A program made the position numbers and the translations under genes. A stretch of 64,000 bases of DNA from Salvia splendens (taxonomy: Eukaryota; Streptophyta; Magnoliopsida; Lamiales; Lamiaceae), in the NCBI RefSeq assembly GCF_004379255.2, contig NC_056051.1:6288062-6352061 (forward strand). The letters are read 5' to 3'. Every line of letters starts with the position of its first letter. Positions within the stretch are counted from its first letter, which is position 1. The notes beneath the pieces were generated by a model, which did not search any database, had not been told where the DNA came from, and saw only the letters and a program-made list of their open reading frames with translations. Positions 23,595 to 34,735 of this stretch are shown here, one piece after another.

Positions 23595-24851
23595 TGATAA
23601 GCCCAATTTCATGCATTGGTTTAAGGGTAAAATGTATGCTACTTGATCGGTTTATCGAGCAAAACAAGTGTTAATTGTGCAGAAATGCCGCTTGACCAAG
23701 GCAACATGGCCAAGCTGATCAAGCAAGTACAATAGGCGAAAAAGGCCATAAATCGGGGTAGTTGATCAAATGGAGTAATCAAGCAGTTAGGCGGGGACCA
23801 CTGGCTTCTAGAAGAAGAACACGTGAGGATAATGAGCTGGATGGTGTGCATCATTCTGTTATCAAGGACAACGTTCTAGAAAGAGACACGTGCTGAGGCG
23901 TGAGACGCAAGGACGCAAGCTAACTCATCATTCTGTTATTGAAGGACGATGTCATTCTAGAAGAAAGGCACGTATCAATCAATGAGTCGATCAATCCTAG
24001 CTGGAAGTTGTTACAGCGAGCCTATAAATAGAAGATGTGCCACCACAGTCTAGAGTCTTCAATCCGGGAATCACCTTCCTTTATCCGCTTTTAGTTTTAG
24101 TTTAGTTCAGCTCTATATAGCTTAGATAGATAGTTAGAGAAAAAGGGCGACCGAAGGGAGCGCTACAGATTACTTGATATCTGTATGCGTTATCTCAAAG
24201 TTTCCTGCCGAGAGCTCCTCGGTTTTACTCGCTTTCTTATTTTTCGAAGTGTTATCTTAGTTTAATTTCAAAATGTTTTGTAGTTAAAGTTTTGATCTTT
24301 CTGCTTTTCGCATGTTCGCTGTACTGTTCTGAGTTTTAATATTAATCGAAGTTGTTTTCGTTTTCGTCATCGTGTTCACTGCTCTGTTTCAGTTTCGCCT
24401 TTTAGTCTTTAACCAAAGTCTTTACTATGTTGAATGTTAAGTTGTTTCCGCAGTTTCAAGCAGGCTTAGTTAATTGAGTTCTTATTTCCAGTCTGTAATT
24501 CACTTGACCCAGTAGTTAAAGTTTCCTTGATCAAGTAGTTAGTTAATTAAATTCTGTCTAAGGTAAAATCAGTAGTTAAAACTCCCAAAGTTAAAGCGTG
24601 GCAGCAGCCAAACCCTGTTCACTACTCACACACGCGATACACTAGCTTTTATGTGGGATCGACCCCGAACTTGCTGCTTTACTGTTAAAGTAGTGCAAAA
24701 TTGGGAGTTTATATAAATTACTTTGGAGACAAGCGAGAGCGAGATCGCCTTGATCAAGTGGCAACGACATTTGCTAACTGATCCACCCTGTTCGGTTATC
24801 TTCCATATAACTTGATCTACTCGTTTCGAATTCTCGTTCCCAGTCCTTCCA
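23595..24851 (+). repeat. 3' LTR of element D
   Basis: The 1,257-bp LTR begins TGATAAGCCC and ends GTCCTTCCA. It matches the 5' LTR closely, with scattered substitutions and without the 248-bp duplication, so it probably shows the ancestral structure. TATA box at 24023-24030. The target duplicate gtggg follows at 24852-24856. Confidence 0.9.
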
Positions 24852-24856
24852 GTGGG

Positions 24857-25144
24857 GCCTTTAAGCTTTAATGTTTCCATTTTCTTTATTTGTATACGAA
24901 CGATGAGAATAATAATTCCACATTTACAACTAAGTATTGAGCATTGAGTTATTACTTGATGCAATATGCTCAATCGTGCTTACTGGCCATTGAGAGGTCG
25001 AGTACGCTCAATCCGTTTAATCACCGAATTAACTTCGTGCTTTGATGCATTATGCTCGATTGTGTGCTTGCTTAGCATTTTGAGGTCAAGCATTACCCAG
25101 TTAAGCATCAAGCGTAAGCAACATGTTCGGGTTTAGGCCCAAAC
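24857..25144 (+). repeat. Segmental duplicate of 36797-37094 (right part)
   Basis: Continuation, beyond element D, of the segment at 9431-9705. It matches 36797-37094 from 'gcctttaagctttaatgtttcc' to 'ggtttaggcccaaacga'. It includes a motif repeated with variation ('gatgcaatatgctcaatcgtgcttac', 'gcattatgctcgattgtgtgcttgc'). No gene is seen. Confidence 0.85.
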
Positions 25145-25386
25145 GATGATGAGAAGAGCCATGATCTGCAAGCTATGGCTGCAAATGGATTGCTTCTTTT
25201 ATACTCACATTTAGGGCGTCCTCAAGTTCCTCTTATTATATGTAATCCAATCACTCGTCAATATATCGAGCTCTGGGAATACATCTTAGATGATGATGAT
25301 GATGATGTATATGATCTGCTTAGTTATAGATTTGGAATGAGCAAAATTAGTGGGCAATATAAGGTGCTCTGTATCGATGTAGATGC
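25145..25386 (+). pseudogene. F-box pseudogene 2, part 1 (before Copia C insertion)
   Basis: Starts inside the acidic linker (DDEKSHD), skips the next ~20 codons of the family pattern, and continues with MAANGLLLLYSHLGRPQVPLI, ICNPITRQYIELW and FGMSKISGQYKVLCID. At 25386 Copia C cuts it, with the duplication gatgc at 25382-25386. The F-box domain and promoter are absent: upstream DNA matches the flank at 37060-37094 and then jumps to the equivalent of position 37725 in pseudogene 3, across a shared 'cgatga'-like string. The remainder resumes at 34085. Confidence 0.85.
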
Positions 25387-26206
25387 TGTTAGAGTTTAGT
25401 ATACTGAAAGCATCTTTCGAATGCTTGTATATGTAATAACTCTTTTATCCATTTGTTACCATTTTATGAGAAAGAATATTTTGTTACAATGTATTTTGCT
25501 TATGTATTTATGAGATGTTAAAATGCGGTTTTCCATTTAAATACATAGTTTAAGCAAAATGAGTATAAGTCTTCTGCATAGTAGACGAGTTGTGAGCAGC
25601 GTTCACAGTAGGTAACATGTCGGTTCTTGCAGAAGGAAAATTGTTTCACAACCTAGATAGGCTTTGACTACCTATCGTGAAAGGTTGCGACGTCAGTCCG
25701 AAAGTTTCCTTACCTAAGGAAATGATCGACGTCAGCCTGAACTGTGGCCCAATCCAATCCTCCACAGATCCTTGGTCTGGCCAAAAATAATTAACTTAAT
25801 ATAAAAGGGAGAAGAAGAGAAGACAGATTATTAATTCTACGTAAAATTTCGATCTCTACAATCTGTAGAGAGAAAATTATCATTTTTTAGGGTTCTTCTT
25901 CCGTAGAGATTTTTGTCTTCAATTCTTCTCCAGCTTTTGAGGATTTGACAAGCTTAGCCCACACAAAGGTCAATTCCGAGTTAAAGGGAACAGATCAGAA
26001 GATCCGTGGTAGAGACAATTGAAGAAGAAGTTCGAATTCAATTACTTGAATTCATACGGTAAATCGTTGTATTTAATTGCTTATATATTTAGTATAATTT
26101 GAGATTATATGTTTATAAACATGTTTCTAGTTTTCAATCAGATAAAAGCATGTTTAGATGCAAATCGTTCAATCAAACTAAATTGATTTCCGCTACAAAA
26201 CCAACA
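25387..26206 (+). repeat. 5' LTR of Copia C (internally deleted)
   Basis: The 820-bp LTR lacks the segment corresponding to 33020-33610 of the 3' LTR; the break is at 'gacgtc/agcctgaactg'. TATA-like TATAAAAG lies at 25800-25807, after the deletion, so the core promoter is retained while upstream U3 sequence is lost. Confidence 0.9.
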
Positions 26207-26208
26207 AT

Positions 26209-26220
26209 TGGTATCAGAGC
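26209..26220 (+). other. Primer-binding site of Copia C (tRNA-iMet)
   Basis: TGGTATCAGAGC, two bases after the LTR end, matches the 3' end of initiator-Met tRNA. Confidence 0.9.
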
Positions 26221-28678
26221 AGGTTTTTAGGCTCTGATTGTTTGATTTTCTACATGCTTTGATTGTATGAATTGTATGTTTAATGTTTCGATGCATGTTT
26301 TAGTGTTCTTTGTGTTCTTTGTTGAATTGTTGAACTGTGAACATTCGAAACATTCGAACTAGGGTTTTTCGGTCATGAGCAACCGGCGTTTGAGCCAGGG
26401 CTGATCGTGTCCTTAGAACAGCTCCTAAATTCGACCTTTGGATACTTGATTGTGTCCTACGGCTTCACATCGTATGGGCTGGACAGTCATTTGTCGAAGA
26501 GATCAAGGTCATGGATCCATGACCTAGCTGATCAGATTCACGCAGAACAGTGGGAGCTGCCGGTTGAAAGCCGAGGGCAGCTCCGGATCACACATGATCA
26601 GTCGACGGGAAGCAGGAGCCGATGGTCGACAAGTTTCGACCATGTTACGGGGCTGGCTGGTCGAGGAGGAGGCTGGATCAATGGGAGTAGAAGGGCGCCG
26701 CTGGCTGTTTTTCACGCCGAGAGCAGCGCCGTCGATTCCTGTGATCTGAAACTGACGGACAGCTTATGGTTGAATTTTTTTTCTGGGCAAGAGCAGCGCC
26801 GACGATTCCCATTGTGTGTGGCCGACGGAGGAATCTGCTGGTCGTGTTTTTCCGGCAGAAAGCAGTCTGTTGAGGCGACACGGGCAAACAATGGAGTCGA
26901 TTGGAGGTCGGTGCTGCTGACTGAGTATTCTCGGTCGAGAGCAGTGCCGGGACAGCTGACCGTCGAGCAGCTGCAACGTCCGATAGGGAGACTACTCATG
27001 GACGTGTTTTTCACGACCGAGAGTGGCGCTTGGAAATTTTGCTGTATCAACGGAGGAAACGTGCGTGAGGTGGTTGCTGCTGGCCAAGAAATCACGGCCA
27101 AGAGCAGCGCCAGACCTTGCCGCAAGATCCGGAAGTTTGAAACTGATTTAGGTGATTTGTGTGAACTGATTACGTGATTAGTGGACTTGTCGCGTGAATT
27201 GTGAAACAATGTCGCGTGAATTGTGAAACAAATTGCGCTACCTTTTGTTTTGTGAACAAGTTGAAACTGACTACATGTTGAACTGAATGAATATTTAAAT
27301 ATGTTATCTGGTTGTGTTTACGTGCAATCCCATTATTCAAATAGTGCATCACATTTTATATCATTATGCAAGTATTGAAATTTAGTTTATACATTTGATT
27401 TCTTGCGTAAATAATGATTGGGACTATATGTCCCACCCTAAATTAATTTTTAGAAATTTTGGATATTGTTATCTAAAATTAAAATTAATTTATTATATGG
27501 AATATCATTAAATAAATTTATTTTGATTTAATATAGATTTGAATTTTAATCTATATCTTAGGGACTTTGATAGATTATATCTATCTACATATATCCTAGT
27601 TAGATTAGATTTGGTTGTTCAAATAAATCCTTTAAATCTAGGATTCCATTTTTTTATGGAATAAATAAATTAGAATTTAATATAAATTATTTCCATAATA
27701 TATACTTATCATGATATAGATAGCTTTGACTTATAATCTTTATCTATAAGATATTGATAAATTTCATTTATCTAGAATATATCTTAAGATGATTTGGATA
27801 AGTATTTTTCAACTAAATCCTATTATAACTAGATTTCCTAAACCTAATGGAAAAGGATAAGTATCATAATTAATATTATTATTATTATTATTTAATAATA
27901 ATCGATTAATATTAATTAAAGAAAATATTTGATTAATTAATTATAATTATTTAATTATTAATTAATCAAATTATTTAATTATCTTAGTTTAATTTCATGG
28001 ATTTAATAGAACTACCTATTAATTTGAAATTAATATAAGCGAACTTTCTGCCTAATTCACTTAAGTGATAATTAAGAGAAAAACCATACCTTAAAATAAC
28101 TAAGCAATAATTACGATCTCTGTCGTATATGGTCTCCAAAGAATTAGTCTATGCATGAAGCAGTTTCTAATATTAACGCGACTCACCTTAGTGGGGGCCT
28201 TAATCCTAAGAAATAGCAAGTTCATTGGTTAGACTTCTCAAAATAAAGCTCAATTTTATCTAGACATGATTTCCAATATTATCGCGACCCACCTTAGTGG
28301 GAGCTTTAATCCTAAGAAATTGCAGAGTTCAGAAGATTAAATTAACTTGTGAGATAATTGTAGAATTTTGTTTGTGGCGTGCGACCTTCCCTAGAAGGAG
28401 TATCAATACGGAAACGAAATTCTTGGGGTGAATATTCAATGGTACAAGCTTAGGCAACGTTTGGCGGCCATGCCACCTTAGTGGTCTCTGGACTATTCGT
28501 CGATGTTGTGACCAGAATTTTGTTAAATATGAATCTTTTACTTGACCTCCCTAGAGGCGTACTTAATTCTATTTAACTGTTGTGAGAATCTAAACTGTTT
28601 TAATGGTTTTTACTCTTTAGAATCTTACATAGTCTGTAACAATAAGCTATTCATTTTCTCAGCTAAATCCAAATCAAG
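26221..28678 (+). other. Long leader of Copia C with two repeat arrays
   Basis: About 2.4 kb separates the primer-binding site from gag. Part 1 (26700-27115) is GC-rich and repeats a degenerate 'gagagcagcgcc' motif six times at 70-85 bp spacing. It lies within a 256-codon frame (26407-27177) that shows no recognisable domain. Part 2 (27370-28100) is very AT-rich. Part 3 has a 106-bp-period pair at 28167-28220 and 28273-28325 ('cgcgac.caccttagtggg..ccttaatcctaagaaat'), with weaker echoes near 28380 and 28470. Such leaders may carry packaging or translation signals, but no function is shown here. Confidence 0.6.
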
Positions 28679-31600
28679 ATGTCGTTCAATCCTCTTTCCG
28701 CTATTCTTAAAGAACACAAACTCGAAGGTCATAACTATATCGTATGGAAACAAAACTTGGATATCGTTCTCACTGCCGAAGAGTACAAATATGTGCTCAC
28801 TACTGAATGTCCACCTGAACCTGCTGCAAATGCTTCTGCGGCAGTGAAAGAAACATACAGAAAGTGGTGTAAAGCCAATGAGATGGCGAAGTGCTACATG
28901 TTGGCTTCTATGTCAATAGTACTTCAACATCAGCATCAAGGCATGAACACTGCTACTAAGATTATGAACAATCTTAATAACCTTTTTGGTACTCAGAATC
29001 GAGCGGCTAAATCTTTAGCCTTTCGGAGCATCATGACTAAGGTTATGAAGGAGGGCACATCTGTGAGGGACCATGTCCTCGAGATGATGAGCCACCTCAA
29101 TCAAATTGAGGTTTTGGGAGGGATCATTGATCCCGAGTCCCAAGTAACTATAATCCTTCAGAGTTTGCCAGCTAGCTATCAGCAGTTCAAGCTCAATTTC
29201 GAGATGAACAAGAGGGCTTACACCCTAGCTGAACTGTTGACTGAGTTGCAGTCAGCGGAGGATCTTATGGTCCAGACAAAGTCTGCTATGATGAGTTCTA
29301 GGCCGTCTTCCTCAGGCTCTAAGCCAGGTAAGGGGAAGAAGAAAGCCTAGAATGTTGTAGCACAAAAGATAGCTAAGGGCAAAAAGAAAAGGGTGAACAC
29401 GAACAAGAAGCAAAGTGGCAAGTGTTTCAAATGCGGCGAAAAGGGGCATTGGAAGCGGGATTATCCTAAAAAGGCCAACGGCTCAGGTATGCACCAAGCT
29501 TTCGTTGTTGAATCATGTTTAGCAGTTGTATCTACTCAGCAATGGGTGGTTGATACTGGAGCTACTGATCATGTTTGCTTTGATCCTGATTTAATGCAGG
29601 TAACAAGGCAGTTGAATGAAATAGAGATTGAGATCCAGCTGGGCGATGCTACGAGAGTGGCAGCCGTTGCAGTGGGAGACGTTTATTTACGTTTTTCTAG
29701 TGATAGAGTTTTAGTGTTGAACAATGTTTTGTTGATACCTTCGTTTAGAAGAAATTTAATTTCAGTTTCTAAACTTGTTTCTGATGGATATTCGATTTCA
29801 TTTGATGATTCATGCATTATCAAGAAATGTGGTTCTTATATCTATCGTGGTATCATGGAAAGCAACCTTTACACTATAATGTCTACACAATATATGCAAC
29901 ATAAAACTGAATCTAACTCAACATCGAAAGTTTCTCGAAAAAGAAAATCTCCTTCTATTTCAATGAACGAAACGTACTTATGGCACCTTAGACTTGGTCA
30001 TGCTAACCCTACTAGGATTCAAGCGTTGGTAGACCAAGGTCTACTTAAGGATCTAGAAATAGAACCTTATACAACTTGTGAATCATGTTTGGAAGGCAAG
30101 ATGACTAAGAGACCTTTTAAGGTCAAGGATAATAGGGCCAATGAAGTACTTGAGCTCGTTCATTCTGATGTGTGTGGTCCAATGACTACTCAAGCTAGAG
30201 GCGGCTTTCAGTATTTCATCACCTTCATTGATGACTACTCGAAAGTTGGATATGTCTATTTGATGCGTCACAAGTCAGAATCTTTTGAAAAGTTCAAAGA
30301 ATTCAGGGCACTTGTGGAGACGCAACATGGTAAGAGAATCAAGGCTCTACGGTCTGACCGTGGAGGCGAGTACCTTAGTAGTGAGTTCTTGGACTACTTA
30401 TCAGAAGCAGGAATTGAATCCCAATTGACTGCGCCTGGCACACCCCAGCAGAACGGCATAGCTGAACGAAGGAATAGAACCCTCTTAGAAATGGTTCGAT
30501 CGATGATGAGTTATGCTAAGTTACCTATTTCGTTCTAGGGACACGCGTTGCTCACAGCAAGCTATACCTTGAACAACTTACCATCCAAATCAGTACCTAC
30601 AACACCACATGAGTTGTGGACTGGACAAAAATCTAGTCTAAGACATCTCAGAGTGTGGGGTTGTCCAGCACACGTGTTGGAGAAAGATCCAACGAAGTTG
30701 GAGTCTCGTACTGAGGTATGTTTGTTTGTAGGGTATCCCAGTGGAACGAAAGGCTATGAATTCTATAGTCTACGAGATAAGAAGGTATTTGTTAGCACAA
30801 ATGCTAAGTTCTTAGAAGAAGACTACGTGATGAATCATAAGCCCAGCAGTGAAGTAGCTCTTGAGGAACTAAGAAATACTTCAGTTTCCACAAGCAAAGA
30901 ACCAATAACACAAGTACAATCTATAACTGAGATATCAACTTCTGTACCACAAATTGTAGAGCCGTGTAGCAGTGGGAGGTTCCCCGTGAACCAGAAAGAT
31001 ACATTGGTTTGGGTGAGTCATCTGACTTAGACCCGGACAGCAATGTATCAGACCCATGGAACTTTAAAGAGGCGATGGCAGATTCAGATAGTCATTCCTG
31101 GAAAGAAGGAATGGATTCTGAACTACAATCAATGGTAGACAAAGATGTTTATGATTTGTTAGTCCTACCTGAAGGTTGTACTGCCATTGGGAGCAAATGG
31201 ATTTACAAACGCAAACGAGGGCCTGATGGACGAGTCAAAGTCTTCAAAGCAAGACTAGTAGCTAAGGGTTATACCCAGAGAGAAGGTATCGATTACGATG
31301 AGACTTTTTCGCCAGTAGCTATGCTCAAGTCAATCCGAATTCTTTTGTCTATCGCAGCCTACATCGATTGGGAGGTATGGCAGATGGACGTCAAGACAGC
31401 TTTCCTAAATGGAAGTCTTGAGGAGACCATCTACATGGAACAACCCGAGGGATATGTAGTCAAGGGCAAAGAACACATGGTGTGGAAGCTTAAGAAGACC
31501 ATTTATGGCCTCAAGCAAGCATCCCGATTATGGAACATGTGTTTTGACCAAACTGTTAAGTCTTTTGGCTTTGAGCAGTGCCCAGATGAGAGCTGCGTGT

Positions 31601-32596
31601 ACAACAAAGTTGGTAAGAATGTAGTGTTTATGGTACTCTACGTAGATGACATACTGTTGATTGGAAACAGTTAGAAAATGTTGTCGGACGTGAGAGATTG
31701 GCTTTCAAGTCAATTTGAGATGAAAGATATGGGAGAAGCTAGACACATCCTAGGCATTAAAGTTCTTAGGAACTGCCAGAAAAGGATGTTGTGCCTATCT
31801 CAAGAATCTTACATCGATACGATAGTTAAACGTTTTAGCATGCAAGATTCCAAGAAAGGTTTTCTACCTTTTAGCCATGGAATCACCCTGTCTCAGGATA
31901 TGTGTCCCAAAACACCTATTGAGATAGAAGCTATGAGAAGGATCCCTTATGCATCAGCTGTTGGAAGTCTCATGTATGCTATGTTATGCACAAGGCCCGA
32001 TATTTGCTTTGCCGTTGGCATGGTAGCATGGTCAAGGACACTGGATTGCGGTAAAGAATATACCCAAGTATCTGAGAAGAACTAAGGAGTATTCTCTAGT
32101 TTACCAGGCATCCGAGATATATCCTTTGGGTTACACTGATTCAGACTTTCAGTCTGATCGGGATTCGAGAAAATCAACCTCTAGATATGTGTTTACTTTA
32201 GGAGGTGGAGCCGTAATTTGGATGAGTGTGAAGCAGAAATGCATCGCAGACTCTACCTTGGAAGCTGAATATGTGGCAGCATCAGAAGCCGCAAAGGAAG
32301 CAGTATGGTTTAGAAACTTTCTTATTGATTTGAATGTGATTCCGAGTATGCCCAAGAGCATCACTGTTTATTGTGATAATTCTGGTGCTGTGGCAAACTC
32401 AAGGGAACCACGAGCCCACAAGGCAAGCAAACACATAGAAAGGAAATATCACATCATTCGTGATATAGTGCGGAGAGGAGACATTGAAGTGGTCAAAATC
32501 GCATCAGAAAACAACTTGGCAGATCCATTCACAAAGGCACTTCCAGCTAGGACGTTTGAACGTCACGTGAAAGGATTAGGTGTTCGATTGACCTAG
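28679..32596 (+). pseudogene. Copia C gag-pol
   Basis: Gag (28679-29350, 223 codons) opens MSFNPLSAILKEHKLEG and ends at a TAG just before the zinc knuckle (CFKCGEKGHWKRDY, last Cys replaced by Tyr). The next frame (29393-30538) holds protease (VVDTGATDHV), pre-integrase LWHLRLGH and integrase with DDE spacing of 35 (HSDVCGP, RSDRGGEY, NGIAE), ending at a TAG where Trp is expected (SFWG). 30548-31030 continues integrase. RT lies at 31009-31674 (IGSKWIYKRKRGPDG, YVDDILL), then a TAG. RNase H ends at 32596 (CIADSTLEAEY, YCDNSGAV). All domains are present. Three TAG stops, frameshifts near 31015 and 32080, and the lost Cys inactivate it. Confidence 0.9.
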
Positions 32597-32657
32597 ACCC
32601 GCTTTCAGTATAAGTGGGAGGATTTTGCAGTTTTGGTATACTCGAAAGTTGTTTTGA

Positions 32658-32671
32658 GTATAAGTGGGAGA
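32658..32671 (+). other. Polypurine tract of Copia C
   Basis: AGTATAAGTGGGAG, ending one base before the 3' LTR, primes plus-strand synthesis in Copia elements. A similar string occurs 40 bp upstream ('ataagtgggaggatt', 32610-32624), so the tract is duplicated. Confidence 0.6.
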
Positions 32672-32672
32672 T

Positions 32673-34084
32673 TGTTAGAGTTTAGTATACTGAAAGCATC
32701 TTTCGAATGCTTGTATATGTAATAACTCTTTTATCCATTTGTTACCATTTTATGAGGAAGAATATTTTGTTACAATGTATTTTGCTTATGTATTTATGAG
32801 ATGTTAAAATTCGGTTTTCCATTTAAATACATAGTTTAAGCAAAATGAGTCTAAGTCTTCTGCATAGTAGACGAGTTGTGAGCAGCGTTCACAGTAGGCA
32901 ACATGTCGGTTCTTGCAGAAGGAAAATAGTTTCACAACCTAGATAGGCTTTGACTACCTATCGTGAAAGGTTGCGACGTCAGTCCGAAAGTTTCCTTACC
33001 TAAGGAAATGAACGACGTCGGTGTGGTATAGCACTGAAAGGATCAAACAGTGAGATAAGTCTTTCCTTGCTATTTACTGAAAGACGAGGTCTCGGTAATT
33101 GTCGTTTCGTAATCATTGTTGACATAACATTGAGCATACAATATTAATTGAAAACTACTTTGACTTATCAAATGGTGAGGGAATTTCGTTGCCCAAGAAT
33201 CCTGATAGATTGGGTAATGATCATTAATTTCTAAGTGGTGCTAGTATTGTTATTGCAATGAATCGTGTGCGGGGAGAGGCCAGTATGATAATATCCTCAA
33301 GAGGTGTTTAGAAAAAGGTTTTATTATTCAGAAAACTGGCCAGTTGGAATTTATTCCATGAATAATAAATAATGTTTCTAAACTAGACCACTCTTGGAAA
33401 AAGAAATTAATTAATAATAGTCAGATAGCAGACTTGATATTAATTAATGGATATTTATATCTTTAACACGTGAAATGATTTAATTAAAGAGGAAGTCCCG
33501 GAATACTCGTAATTTCGGTTTGGACGGGTAGTCAATATTATATCTATAGTGGACGATAATAATATTTAAGTTTGGGCTTGAATTAAATTGATTTTAATTT
33601 AATTAGTGAAAGCCTGAACTGTGGCCCAATCCAATCCTCCACAGATCCCTGATCTGGCCCAAAAATAATTAACTTAATATAAATGGGAGAAGAAGAGAAG
33701 ACATATTATTAATTCTACGTAAAATTTCGATCTCTACAATCTGTAGAGAGAAAATTATCGTTTTTTAGGGTTCTTCTTCCGTAGAGATTTATGTCTTCAA
33801 TTCTTCTCCAGCTTTTGAGGATTTGACAAGCTTTGCCCACACAAAGGTCAATTCCGAGTTAAATGGAACAGATCAGAAGATCCGTGGTAGAGACAATTGA
33901 AGAAGAAGTTCGAATTCAATTACTTGAATTCATACGGTAAATCGTTGTATTTAATTGCATATATATTCAGTATAATCTGAGATTATATGTTTATAAACAT
34001 GTTTCTAGTTTTCAATCAGATAAAAGCATGTTTAGATGCAAATCGTTCAATCAAACTAAATTGATTTCCACTGCAAAACCAACA
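32673..34084 (+). repeat. 3' LTR of Copia C (full length)
   Basis: The 1,412-bp LTR begins TGTTAGAGTTTAG and ends CTGCAAAACCAACA. It contains the 591-bp central segment (33020-33610) that the 5' LTR has lost. TATA-like TATAAAT lies at 33678-33684. Its last 274 bp were copied with the adjacent F-box half to 35454-35727. Confidence 0.92.
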
Positions 34085-34735
34085 GATGCGATATCCGACT
34101 CTTGTCATCATGTATACACCCTAGGAACAGGAACATGGTGGCGTGTGGAAGCTGGTGCTACTTCTCGTCTCGGAATCTATTCAGGTTCGTACATTGTTTG
34201 TAATGGCATCCTCCATTGGATAGGAGGAGAACATGATTTGGCTCTTACCTTATAGATTTGTGGTTTTGATCTTGAAAACGAATGTTTTGGCATCTTCTCT
34301 TATCCTCGTCCTCCTCCACCTGTAGATAATGGACGTGGCTATCTAACCGGGGAGTTGTCTGCTTTGATGGACTGTCTGTATTTTTCATACACATGGGAAG
34401 ATGATATTGTCATCTGGTTGATGAAGGAATACTAGGTCAAGGAATCTTGGACCATATTGTACAAGATAAGTACTAATGGTTTTGATTTAGATTGGGCTTT
34501 TGTTACTGATTGGAAATACATGCGTCTTAAACCAATTAAACTTTTTAAAGATGGTGACGTTTTGATGCTGCTGGAGGGAAAGCGACTCATCTACTACTCC
34601 AACAAGACAAGAACTATTCAACAAGTCGGTATGTTTAAGGATGCAACTGTGAAGGATTGTGTTAGTGCCCTGATTTTCACTCCTAGCCTTTTATCACTCA
34701 AGAATTTCGGATTCGAGAATGTGATCTCGTTTTAG
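34085..34735 (+). pseudogene. F-box pseudogene 2, part 2 (after Copia C)
   Basis: Resumes with the duplicated gatgc and the F-box-associated region: SDSCHHVYTLGTGTWWRVEAG, CNGILHW, ICGFDLENECFGIFS, SALMDCLYFSYTWEDDIVIWLMKEY, SWTILYKISTNGFDLDW, KPIKLFKDGDVLMLLEG, YYSNKTRTIQ and FGFENVISF. A TAG at 34253 (Trp in relatives) and another at 34433 (Gln in relatives) break it. The F-box-associated region is thought to form the substrate-binding part in this class. Without the F-box domain and split by Copia C, this copy is dead. Confidence 0.88.

Larger units (their letters stand above)
9706..24851 (+). mobile_element. Athila-like Gypsy retrotransposon D (15.1 kb)
   Basis: It has two LTRs (9706-11130 and 23595-24851), both starting TGATAAG and ending CCTTCCA, a primer-binding site of the Athila/Tat type, gag remnants, and a pol in the order protease, RT, RNase H, integrase, followed by a long 3' non-coding region. 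The 5-bp duplication gtggg flanks it exactly (9701-9705 and 24852-24856), and the paralogous empty site carries a single gtggg at 36792-36796. The lineage is assigned from the primer-binding site, the CDLGASIN protease motif, the WRDHPNFRW gag motif and the large size. It is non-autonomous: five in-frame TAGs, frameshifts, a 2.4-kb nested insertion in gag and a gag core I cannot find. Confidence 0.9.
25387..34084 (+). mobile_element. Copia retrotransposon C (8.7 kb) inserted in an F-box copy
   Basis: LTRs lie at 25387-26206 and 32673-34084, both TGTTAGAG...ACCAACA, with the 5-bp duplication gatgc on each side (25382-25386, 34085-34089). An iMet primer-binding site, a leader of about 2.4 kb, gag-pol in Copia order and a purine tract complete it. 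The paralogue at 38023-38027 shows the uninterrupted site. LTRs differ at roughly twenty aligned positions by eye (about 2%), so the insertion is fairly young. Stop codons and a frameshift make it non-autonomous now. The 5' LTR has lost 591 bp from its middle. Confidence 0.92.

Noticed and set aside
26407..27177. 256-codon open frame as a host gene
   Set aside because: It lies between the primer-binding site and gag of Copia C, has no recognisable domain, and its sequence is a degenerate nucleotide repeat. It is kept as leader sequence only.
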